In this document: positions 44,780-55,193 of the stretch, piece by piece
Position numbering within the stretch: the stretch's first letter is position 1
Layout of the letters: the number at the start of each line of letters is the position of its first letter
Assembly: GCA_000708835.1 (NCBI GenBank)
Contig: DF237099.1
Location: 109,382-173,381 of the forward strand
From: Klebsormidium nitens
Taxonomy: Eukaryota > Streptophyta > Klebsormidiophyceae > Klebsormidiales > Klebsormidiaceae
Direction of reading: 5' to 3'
Length of the DNA stretch: 64,000 nt
Position numbers and translations under genes: made by a program
Notes under the pieces: generated by a model
What the model was told of the DNA's origin: nothing
Databases searched by the model: none
What the model saw: the letters and a program-made list of their open reading frames with translations, nothing else

Positions 44780-45746
44780 ACGGAGCCGTCCAAAACGTAC
44801 TTCGGGTCAAGTCGACAATAACTCCTGAGGTCCACACACAAGGAGATTGTGTGACGTTTCCTCAAAAGCTGAAAGAGTGGCGTCCAGCTTAGTCGGCTCT
44901 AACAGAAGCCTTAAGCGACAGGCTTGCGTCCAGAGCGCTAATCTTCAAGCAGCACTTTATGGTGCCCGGACATGCCTTAGCTCAAAAGACTCTTGCTCTT
45001 AAGCCCGGGCAAGTCCTTCTGCAATGACCCCGGTCACTATATCCGAGGCCTGCAAGTAGATAACAGCGCGCTTGAAGAGAAATCAGCAAGCTGCTAAGAT
45101 CGGCTGGTACCTAAGGTTGATGGCCCATGCTCTAGTGACATCGTTGTATGCGAGGCCTAAGACGCTCGGCCCCCAGCATCTATGGATGTATCCCCGCTAG
45201 GTCAGTAATCATATAGCATCTGGCCTTTTCCAAAGCCGGTGCTTCTACATCATATCATGACCGTCATGTACCGCTATGCACTTAGAACCATCATACAAAT
45301 TGCGTATTCTTCACTCAGACTCTGTGGCCGGCGTATTGGCAGCCCGACTTACAGTGACTGCTCGATGCTAATGCACATCTTCCACGCAGTCGTGAAATTT
45401 GGTTCTCGGGCCCCGTCATCTCAGCGAGATCACATGGGAATCTTTCTGCTCGACTTCGAAATCCGAAGTATCTCACCAGCTAACCCGCCGTAGACCTAGC
45501 ACGCTGCTTTGATGCCCGGCGGGCGGCTTGCTACCATGATCCATCATTGAATGATTCCGTACCGTCGGATTTCCTATGGATACTTCTCTTAAAGCCCGTG
45601 CGTATCAAAGGCATGGGGCGTATCAGTATATCGAGAATGTGTCCAGGACGTACGGCCTAAAACGCCTTGCCGGCTGCCCAGGGGGGCCCCGGCGCGACCG
45701 TTCGCATTCCCCCAGCAAGTACTGCCCCTAGAGTTGTTGCATGTCT

Positions 45747-45921
45747 CTTCAATTTAGCAATAGTAAGCCATAGGAATAGTAAGCTCCGACACTAACACTA
45801 AAAACCTAACCTACAAAAACACCCGCTCCGCACCTGAACCCACCCTAACCCCCAAACTAACCCTACCCGTCCCAGGCTGGTGAGCTTACTATTGCTACAG
45901 CTTAATATTGCTAAATTGAAG
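45747..45921. mobile_element. miniature inverted-repeat element, copy 1
   Basis: The left end CTTCAATTTAGCAATAGTAAG and the right end, read inverted, CTTCAATTTAGCAATATTAAG match over the first 20 or so bases, and the similarity continues for about 43 bases through GCAATAGTAAGCTC. The core is C-rich with telomere-like ccctaaccc and ccctaccc units and the block cccgctccgcac. A second copy with the same core lies in the HAK gene. No coding capacity. Confidence 0.82.
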
Positions 45922-46535
45922 ATTCTTATTTGCAATCAGGTCCCAGGACAGGTTCCATCCGCCCGGAAGGTCAGGCCAGCTTTAATCGAGGAACGAACTT
46001 CGGAAGCTGGCCCGAACAGTTCCTCATCGGGGGACCGAAGCTGTGACTACCTGCGATAGTTGACGAAGCACTGGCAGATTGAGGCTTAAGATCAACAGCG
46101 AGCTGGTGTTGATCAGGATACTTACCCGCCTGAATCAGAAAGTAACTTCTTAGGTGCCAGTGCCAGATTACAGCGAGTCGGCAGCAGACCAAGTAGGTAG
46201 AACGTCCCAGATTTACCACTCCCAGATCTACCACCTCAAAGTCCGAGACCATGAAAAGATCACCCTAAACAGCGGATTTTTGCAGAGCGATCTAGCCGAA
46301 CCTCTCAGATCCCTCTCGCTCCAGTACTTGGACCACATGAGGCGAGCCAGCTTCTCTGGAAGAGTCTGTTCCAAAGCCCCCCCATTCTTAGATTCCCTTG
46401 CCTAAGAGACGACGCTCGCAGCAGTGAACTAAGAACGATTCAAGTACATACATCATCCAGCGCTTCGGAATTATTTGGAGGAGAAGACTTCTTTTCGAGG
46501 GGTGTCTGCAGTGCATCTCCGTCGCTTTGAAGGCC

Positions 46536-46757
46536 ATGGATCCGATCGAGAAGCCTGATGGCACCACATCTGTAAGACCAATGGCGCCCTCAACTATTGA
46601 GGATGAGACAATAGAAAGGACGCGCGAGTCGCTGGTTATGGTGCAGACTGAGGACCCGAGTCCAACAAGGCTTGAAGTCGATGCCACCGGCCTACTTACC
46701 ATCACGGGTAACCCCTGCTACTCAGGAACCCAATTTTGCTATTTAGGGGTTGAGTAG
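46536..46757 (+). CDS. possible small open frame or first exon, function unknown
   Basis: An ATG opens a 73-codon frame beginning MDPIEKPDGTTS, rich in Thr, Glu and Pro, with a potential donor (ACG G then GTAACC) about 55 codons in. It shows no family resemblance and I found no partner exon in phase. It may be the first exon of the gene that follows or chance. Kept because its composition is more protein-like than neighbouring frames. Confidence 0.2.
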   Translation: MDPIEKPDGTTSVRPMAPSTIEDETIERTRESLVMVQTEDPSPTRLEVDATGLLTITGNPCYSGTQFCYLGVE

Positions 46758-47827
46758 CCTAAATTCGTTTCAGTAATATAGGCGGCCATGCTAGCTAGTC
46801 TGTCATCGCCTGTGGTGCTTGGTAAACAACGTTCCGGAGCCTCTGTGAAGAACATGTTAAAAACATTGAAGAAAGCCTTTGAAGGGGAAGTATGTATAGA
46901 GTGGCTTCTGGAAAAGTTCGGTCTCATCGTTGTTGAACTGATGCAACATGCCACCCAAAATCATACCTGCAATGCACAATGTTTACCTAACAGTCTTGAA
47001 AAGCTCAAGACTTTATGCGCCTGTCACATGCAGTATTGAAGGCGTCCTGTGATATTCCTGCTTGGCGAAGCGGGTCGACTCAGCCGAACCTTAAGCCGGT
47101 TGCGTGGAATAACTTGGGTGTGCTTGCTTCGTGCAGAGGTGAGGAAGACAATGACTCTCGTTGGTGTCAGTGGCATATTATACAGGGAGTTAGAGCTTGA
47201 TAAGAAATATATGCTGAATTTAGTCAGACTCCCAAAACCTGGACCTGTCGTTCTAGTCCTGTGCATGTATTGGTAAGGTCACCTTCTAGGACAAGCACAA
47301 TCCACAGTTGATTGCTGAAGCGAGACGTTAGCTGATGAGCGTGATGCGATGTTTGCAGTCATTACCAATGGCGTTCGCAAGCAGAGAGGGGAAACAAAAC
47401 CAAAGCCAGTCCAAGGGCAAGAAGTAGAGTGGAATCAAGCACTCACAGTGTGAGTTTGTCTCTATGTGCTGCAAAGTCGTTGTGGTGTGTAGGAAAGGTA
47501 ACATGCTGCATGAGTCTTCCTGTCGCTTCCTTTTGAGTGCCGTATACTACACGGTCGGATAAGAGTCTGGGATATATTTTGACAGCCAGATGATGGGAGC
47601 TGTTTTTTAAGCAGAAAAGCTGGATTACTTGACTCACAAGTTATTGACAACTCTCCACCTAAGCCACCAGACGACGATCGAAGTTTCCAGCGTCATTTCG
47701 CTTAAATGTGGTAGACGTTCTTTCGAGGTTGCAGACGAAAGACGAATTTGCCTGATCGGCAAATCTTTCTTCTTTAAACAGGCCTTTGTACAAAGGGGCA
47801 ACACGACTTTCTCTGAAACTTTGTACG

Positions 47828-48481
47828 ATGGATAACAAGCTAGGGCCATACCGAGTGTTCGCTAGTGCAGGTGAGCGAAGCAATGCATGAGAACGTCTTC
47901 ATGCGGACAACCTCACCTCAAAACCATCCCGCTTTTTTGCATCATTCCCACCTTGCATACTGAATTGGGTGGTCATTATCTTCAATCCAAGACCTCGTTT
48001 TTCAATGACTAATTCGTATTGATGTATCTGTAGCCCTTTCGCTCGTCGACATCATGGCACACAAAGAGGCAATCCAAGGCAGCTTTGAAATTTACAATGA
48101 GGTAAGCCCTGTCCGACCTACAGTACGGCTCGGGATGAGACAAGCAAGCCTGAAGGAATGTCCACACGATTCAGATTGTTTTGCTCCGGAAATGCTTCGA
48201 TTAAGGTTCTGTGGGTGCGAAAACAGAGCTAAGTACAGCCGGTCGTGCGCTTTAAAGCTCGAGCGATACAGTTTATCACTCTTCTTAGATAATCCTTGGC
48301 CTTTGACTTGTAGCTTGCTGCCAACAACGGGTGCATCGACCTCAGGTTCTCGTACACGCCCATCCTAAACAGCCCTACACCCATGAAGAGCGCAAGTGCA
48401 CAACCGAAGACCGGGAGCAAAGGCAAGGCCACTGATCCACGCGAATCCACTCCTGTGTATCTCGACCCACACGGAAACTGA
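47828..48481 (+). CDS. small conserved-looking protein of unknown function
   Basis: Three exons (47828-47870, 48034-48101, 48314-48481) join in phase to 92 residues. Residues 1-36 read MDNKLGPYRVFASA then LSLVDIMAHKEAIQGSFEIY, continuing NELAANNGCIDLRFSYTPI; the remainder is Pro/Ser/Lys-rich and probably disordered. The splice sites are good GT-AG (GTGAGC and GTAAGC donors, TAG acceptors). I do not recognise the family. The clean phase across two short introns is the main support; the first ATG may not be the true start because the upstream frame is open for some codons. Confidence 0.5.
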
Positions 48482-48749
48482 TTGAAGCTGTCTCCACGAG
48501 AGCATGGATAGTCTAGAGAATTGACAACCTTGTGACATCAGCCGCAGTTTCATGACTCATGGCGTTGCAAAGACCGTCTCTGTGGACTTGCGAATGTGAT
48601 AGTCTGGCAACTTCTGTCTTTACTAGAAAGTCAGTCGCTGGACCTTCTGTAGGCGTTGAGCTCAATGCACATGTCCCCTGGATTGACATCCCGCTCCTTA
48701 GCGTCTATTTCTTTGTTATGCAGCCGTTCGGCGCATCTCGGGAGCTAGC

Positions 48750-49706
48750 ATGTTCTCCATGTTCTCGATACCCGGGAACGGAGCTGTCCGCAAGGGGCTC
48801 GCCGTCCAGCAGAGCTTCTTAGAGGACCTCTCCGCACCTGTGCCGATCAACCGCAAGGCCAGGCCTTCTTTTGAATCAGTAGCCTGGTCCGAGGCCTGGA
48901 ATGCTGACGCAACAATGACGTATGATGACATCGAACGGGAAGAAGACCTCGAAGCAGCGGAACGGGCGCTGGAAGACCAAGACAACTCGGAGCGCAGTGC
49001 GTCGGAGATCGACTGGCCGCTCTGGGTGCGGAATGCGCTGCACGAGCCCGACGCGCCGAAGGTGCGCGAGCCGAATACGCCGGTGGTGCGCGAGCATGAA
49101 GTCAGCGGGCAGCGTCAGCCGATCGTACAGTCTGCGTACGAGCCCGAGAGGACTGTCAAGGAGGAACGCCCCTTGGAGCGTACTGCAGCCGTCGAGAAGG
49201 GGAGCACGGAGGAAGCGCACGAGACCGTGCCTGAAAAGGTGGGCTGACTGGGCAGGTGCCTTTTTAAGCGTGTTTTACTTGCGAGGTCGCAAGGAAATGA
49301 TCGCTTTTCTGGGTCTTTGGTACAATTCGTGTCTTGGGCGCGCGTTCGGGAACGAATCAGAGATTTTAGGCAAAAAGAGGGCTCAACCATCCTCGCCAAA
49401 CCTGTCGGCGTATCCATTTTTCAAAGGAGAACTCTATATAGGATCATTGAAATGGAATAAACGCAGTTCGCTCTGTGGAAGGCCGACCGCGATCTTAATC
49501 GTCGCTTTTCGATTGACAAAGCCAAGTGAAAGTAGCTACTCCGCTTATTGCAGGCACAGTCTCAGGTCCCGCTTCTGGCAATCGCTGCGAGCGTCGGGAC
49601 GTGTGTGGCCGCCATTGCTGTGCGGTACCTGACAGCTGCGTCGCCGGCAAAGTGCCTTGAGCTCAAGAGGGAGGGCAAGGTGTGCAGGCGCGGAATATTC
49701 TCGTGA
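48750..49706 (+). CDS. acidic protein with a single C-terminal membrane segment, unknown
   Basis: Two exons (48750-49238, 49554-49706) give 213 residues. The first 160 are hydrophilic and acidic, with a helical EREEDLEAAERALEDQ block near 67-82 and Pro/Glu/Val-rich repeats (APKVREPNTPVVREHE). Exon 2 adds one hydrophobic helix, VPLLAIAASVGTCVAAIAV, near 168-186, then a short basic tail (LKREGKVCRRG). This topology (large N-terminal domain, one helix close to the C-terminus, basic end) suits a tail-anchored or organelle membrane protein. I cannot name a family. The first exon could be preceded by an upstream exon ending near 48722, since an AG lies just before the ATG. Confidence 0.55.
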
Positions 49707-51202
49707 ATTTCTTCGGGTCCGGGAGGCTGGATAAGAATAGGATAGAAACTTGAGCTTCAGCCTAGACAGGAGGACAGGTTATCGTTCGATCAGGCTGTAG
49801 GGTACTTTGTAGAGGCTAGGGACAGTAGGGACATAAACCAGGACGAAAAAGTACTGAGACTAAGTGGCTTTCGGCCTTAATTGTTAAACCTTGAGCTCCG
49901 AGCGTCCTTTCTGATCATGGGCCTCGAACGGTGGCCCAGACTTGCAACCCACGCACCGTGAATCCTACGAGGTTGGATGAAACACAAGGTATAACTGATG
50001 AGAGCCACTCGGTGTTAGGCGCACCTATAGATTGATCTCGACGCATGTGCTCATTCTCCGGGCACCAGGTACGTGCAAATGTCGATGCTTTACATGAACG
50101 GTGGATATATGTCTTTGAAATACTTGAATCGAAAACCGTCTGTAGATGTTGATTTGGTAAATCCCTGGATGTGGACGCTGCCCGCGGCCGCGGGCGCCGC
50201 TTGCATGTCAGTTGTATCGCATGCGCTGTTAAGTGTGTACGTACTAGTGCCATACGTAGAATTATGCTGGCTAGCTCAAAAGAAAGCACATATTCCTAGA
50301 CGTACTCTGTATGCACACAACCATGATGCTTGCGAGCTTTATAGCGTAACATCATGCTCACATGGGATCATGCGCTTGCCAAATGTGTACTAAGCACGAC
50401 GGTGGACTCACTGCACCACATAAGATTCCATCCGTCACGTGCTCTGGAAGTCAGATTGTTCGTGGATTGCTAGTGCGACCCCCACAGCTACACTGCGGCG
50501 CAGAGCTCTGAATCCAAGGTGATGAAGATCACGTGCAGCTAGTGAAGTGACCGCTACGTTTTCAGAGCTTAGGTTGAGTGACTGACAGGAACAGTTATAG
50601 ACCAAAAACCCATGACAACCCTTGGAAACCAGAAACCTGAAGTTGGCTCACTGTATATGTACGTCAATTAGGACTGAGAGAACCGGGCCGGGCTGTCTGT
50701 ACAACGTATGTAGCGAGAGGCGCTACTCCTACTTGAAGCTCTCACCGTGCTATAGCGCGAATCCAGACCGTAATATGAACGGACTGCCTTGCACTGCACT
50801 CGTAAAGCACAACCTGAACGAGGAGCACATGACATGGCGCTTGCCGTGACAATCGTTTTGACTGCATAAAGTGGCATGCTGATAGTTTGCAAGTACGTCG
50901 CATACTCCAACAAGAATATACTTTGGGCACACCTTCTCAACAGCATGCTTCCGTTCAACTCAGATGGTCCCTGCATGAAGACAAAGCAAAGTGTCCTGTC
51001 AACTTCGACACCGTACTCTCGAAAGCAGGTCCAACCCTAATCGTGCGCCTCCAGTACGAAGTGGTCACAAGCCTTGAAGGTTTTTCCGACTTAAAGATAT
51101 GCAGTCAGCGAAGCACTTCAAGTATATTGAACTAGCATCAGCACGTCTTAACATTTACACACAGTCACCTGGTAACTCAAGCTGAAGATGGATAATGATC
51201 GG
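49707..51202. other. convergent intergenic interval, CATG-rich
   Basis: No gene is recognised between these 3' ends. The stretch from 50040 to 50990 repeats the palindrome-rich character of other convergent intervals (GCATGC, TACGTAC, CATATG), and 50180-50200 holds a GC-only palindrome, cccgcggccgcggg. Confidence 0.55.
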
Positions 51203-52340
51203 TCACCTGAGCGTTCGCTGTGTTCCCTTTCGGACGCTGCACAGTATGGTGGGCTTGCCGAGAAGAAGATGCGCCTCGAACCGATGGCAACCCGAGAAGC
51301 CTGTAAGCAGCAGTTGCAGACCGCTTGAGACAAGCAGACCTAGCAAGGCCAACAGCACGCACTGGCAAGCAAAATGAACATGGTAATGATCCGCAGGAAG
51401 AGAAAAGAGAATTTGTTATCCCTGCTTCTGATACACTGATGTCTTCGAACCCAACTGCTTCGTATTGACAGTTGAAGAAGTCCAAGCCAGTTGGCGAAGG
51501 TATGCAGAAAGCGCGGACCGTCCTTCCAGAAGTATGGCTACTCTGAGACGTCTGAGTTCAACGATTGAGTATAAAAGGGCTGAGCGCTTACCATAGTACT
51601 GCCCGTCTACTTCGATCACGTCTATCTGCGAAGAAGACCCCACAGTCAGCATCAAACCAAATTGCAAGACATTGTGAGAGCCCTGTAGGATACTCCAGGG
51701 ATGTGCGAGCGTTACAAAGACAGGACGGACGAGATGTATACAGTCTTCCTATGGTAGCTCTGGTCTTCCAAATAGTAAGCAACAGCGCTTTTAGAAAAAA
51801 AATAGAACTTCGAAACTCCTCCAGAAACTCCGTTGCGCGCTTTCAGCATCTCAACCTCCGCAGAACCCACGGCTTACTTAAGAAACTGGCACGGAAACGA
51901 AGGCTGCAAATTTGAGACAGGAAGCCCCTACTGTTGCAGGCCTGCCTAACGAAGCACTGAAACGTAGCTCAACCCAGTCGGTTTTTGGTGACGTCCTTCT
52001 GAGAAGCGAAGCAGGAGCTTCGAGAGCCAAATCAAGCCATGAAATCAGAACGATTTGACCAACTTTCAGATTGACTAGTGCTTGCATTCCAAAACCACCT
52101 AAAGATGACAGGTCTGGATCATTACCCGCAAAAAGAACTAGGTCCTCATGTCCCTTAACGATCTAGATGCGCTGTGCAATCGGCAGACCGTAGCTAGCTC
52201 ACCGGTTCCTGGAGGCCAATCTCCGCAATGCTGTCCGCTAACCCTTGAACTTTTTCTTGGTCATATTTTCGGGTCTTCTGAAGCGGCCGGATGATGTATT
52301 CAATTGGCAACTCCATGATCTCAATTCGTAATCCTGACAT
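51203..52340 (-). CDS. SRX: sulfiredoxin
   Basis: Three exons (52340-52203, 51625-51592, 51300-51203) give 89 residues. Residues 8-57 (IMELPIEYIIRPL, then KVQGLADSIAEIGLQEP and IDVIEVDGQYY) and GFSGCHRFEAH (58-68) are the sulfiredoxin fold; Cys62 in the FSGCHR motif is the catalytic residue that attacks the ATP-activated sulfinic acid of over-oxidised 2-Cys peroxiredoxin. Plant sulfiredoxins are dual-targeted to plastid and mitochondrion by a transit peptide absent from this model, so an upstream first exon is likely: an AG lies at the very start (ATGTCAG) and could be an acceptor. The 3' end is also uncertain. The frame stops at TGA right after GTQRTLR, whereas plant homologues continue a few residues, and the stop overlaps a donor-like AG-GTGACC. 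Confidence 0.82.
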
Positions 52341-55193
52341 TAGAAACCAAGCATGGGCTTCAGGCGAGTGCCTGTCGGTTGCGGTCTCGGAGATCTAAAC
52401 TTGAGGCTGCTGAAAAGGAGTCACGTCGGTGGACTGGCTGACTTTCAGGAAGCAGCCTTCACATGGTGGCGGCCACCGGGCCGCCTCGCAAAGTAGGAGC
52501 CAATCATCTCATTTTCGTTAAACAGAGATTCTGCCCCGCAAAAGTCCGGCAGATTGTCAGAAAAACGGAGCCGGAATGACATAGACGCGACGGCATGCGG
52601 ACAAAAGCAGATAGCGGAGATCACACGCTAGCAGACTTTGGGGCTGCGCAACGGCGTAGGAGCCAAACAACAGTGGCCGGAACTGGAACAACAGAAGCTA
52701 CGACGGCCGTAACCCACAGGCACCAGCACCCACAGAACTAACCACCAATTTCAACGAAGGTAAGAGTGCATTGCTTCCAAGCCCCTCACTTTTCAAGTGG
52801 CAATATTGACTGTGGCCTTTACCCCCAGCTTTTGCTCAACAAGAGCAAAACTGTGTTATAAGGGCTTGTCATTTTTCCAGAGAAAGGGTAGGATTGTGCC
52901 CACTTCTTCAAAGCTCTCTTCAGACAACAATTCTGAACTGGAAGTTACTTCGATCACTTTCCGCCATTGATTCTGAATGTCATTCGAATTTTGAGTGGGC
53001 CCCAAACTGATTTCAAAGGTGCTAAACACTCTTCTCAAGCCACTAGGTCTGATCCTAACTCGTGACCTCACCAGGATGCAACGTTAGAAACAAGGCGCAT
53101 CCCATATGCTGTAGTACTCAAGCAGTGGTTGCAGATATAGAAGTCAAAAAAGTGATGCAGCGGAACGCTACCACTTGACTAGCAGAAGTCAGGCAGCTTC
53201 AGAAGCTGACAGAGAGGCCCTACGTGGTATCCGCTTGTATCGTACTGACGAAGGAGCTCCGTCGGCCTCTCCATCTGCAGCACAGGTGACGACACTAACT
53301 CTGGCCTTCTGGAAACACACCACGCTAAAATTCTCACTCCAACTTGAACGAGATCTGATCCAGTTTAGGTGGTGGTATAGTGGATACTGCTTGTGTGCAG
53401 AGCTTGGAGATAGGGAGCAGAATCCTGTGTGCTGTATGCATGTACTGCTGCGACAGCCAATCTCTGTTTGGGGGTGGGGATTGCCATAAGTAATCAGCTG
53501 AGTTTCCACTCTCTTAGTACCATATCCGCAAGGCATTGATTGAGTCCCCATCAATCTGCCACTTATAGCGCTCAGCCCTAATTCTGTTCTTGCGCAATGC
53601 TAACAACTTGACTATTGTTCTGTCCAGCGTTTACCGCTTTGTAGAATTATTGAAGCATACTACAAGCCCGCATCCAATGTCACCCGAGCTTCGCTGTTCT
53701 TACTGCTTTCAAGCAATCCAGTTTCTGCTGCGTCCCGCAACTCTCATCAGTTTAGACCATCACGATCTCTGGTTCAATTGCTGGAATGAAATGCTGCCCT
53801 CTGCAAGCTCTGGTCATACGGTACACGATCCTGAAGTTGAGCACGCTTCTGCGCAAGATTTTTGCGGCCACCATTTCTGGAGCTCATGGCGCTAAGAACT
53901 AGCTGTGGCCACGATCTGAGACCGAAGGTAAGTTGGTTGGCCAGGAGGAATGACAGCTAAATTGGACGGTTCGATTTGGCGCAACAAATTCGACAAAGTT
54001 ATATACAGTTACCTTGACCGTGAGATAAGGAGTGGTTCAATTGATCGGACGGTGTGATCAGTACTTCGGTAGGCAGGCTTACATACATAACCCAACGTGC
54101 GTGCAAACCGTTTTGAGGGTTTGGGTCATACATGGTTTTGAGTCGGGGACTTCAATCCTTCAACTTCAAGTACCTATCCTAAGATACAGTAGACAGAGCA
54201 GATCACAGAGGACCGAGTACTGATATGGATGGCCACTGTGCATCTAAATCTGTTGATCTTCAGCAAAGGTCCTGTAGGTTTGCGTCGCTAGGTACATATT
54301 AGGTAGCCAAACAAATGTACCTAGGTATGCTAAATTTGCAGATATATAGTTAGGTGTAAAGTTCATGGAAGTATTAAGGCGAACAGACGGAAAAGCTGCA
54401 AGAGATCCTCCCACGATGCAGCATATGTCCGCCAGGTTGCTGCTGATTGATCGGAGATCTTAGCAATCTGTACGCATAAGTAAAATGGAGCGCATGTTGA
54501 GGGTGTCAGAGTCACCCTTTCTGGACCTCACTTACTTATAGGGTAACAACAGCTAAGTTCACGATGTCAGGGACTCAATGTCAGAGCCCGTCCCTGGAAT
54601 GATCCATCATCCACTAGCTACCTGCTTAGCTAGAGCGAGGACTGTGATCGCAGATATATTGCCTGGTTTGCTAATTGCTCCCATTTTACCTACATGCAGA
54701 GCTGGTTTCGGACTTTAGGAAGTCTCGGTTCAGCCATAGATCCAATCAACCTGAACTCTACTTAGATCTTTCAATCCTTCTCAGTACAGACGACCAGCAG
54801 ACCATTTTCTGTCGAAAGAAAGGGTTCCTTAGTCCCAGCTGCATAGGCGCGAGCTGGGTAGAACGCCGTTCTGCGCATCCTGTTGAAGCTACTCTAAGGT
54901 TCCCTTGCAGTGCCTCGTACAGCAGTGAAGTTTAGCATTTCTCTTCGATGAAGAGCGGAAAGTACGACCCTAAAGGTGCCCAACCAGTAGCCTCAGAAGC
55001 CCCAATTTATTTATGGTAGATATGGCAGACAAGGACAGGCATGATGCACAACGTTGCATTGTAGGCAGTGTTTTTTAGCGAAGAAAGTACTGTGCAGAAG
55101 CTTGCAACGACAAAGATTGTATCAGACAGATTACCATAGAAAGAGACGAATTACCAAAAAAGAGAGCGCGCTACTTACTTTCAACAGGCAGCC
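52341..55193. other. divergent intergenic interval (sulfiredoxin / HAK)
   Basis: Nearly 2.9 kb between outward-facing genes. I found no supported gene, element or long repeat. A missing transit-peptide exon of sulfiredoxin may lie at about 52450-52620 (minus strand), where an ATG opens a basic, Ser/Leu-rich frame, but no junction could be confirmed. Confidence 0.5.

Larger units (their letters stand above)
44780..47827. other. long intergenic stretch with a miniature element
   Basis: Three kilobases separate two same-strand genes. It contains the miniature inverted-repeat element at 45747-45921 and a weakly supported open frame at 46536-46757. Nothing else could be assigned. Several short frames near 46790-47280 and 47440-47830 have no recognisable motifs. 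Confidence 0.5.

Noticed and set aside
46788-47039. 83-codon + strand frame beginning MLASLSSPVV
   Set aside because: No family resemblance, no in-phase neighbour exon, and an overlapping antisense frame of similar length.
53189-53554. 121-codon minus strand frame in the sulfiredoxin/HAK interval
   Set aside because: Composition looks random, no motifs, and an overlapping + frame of similar length exists.
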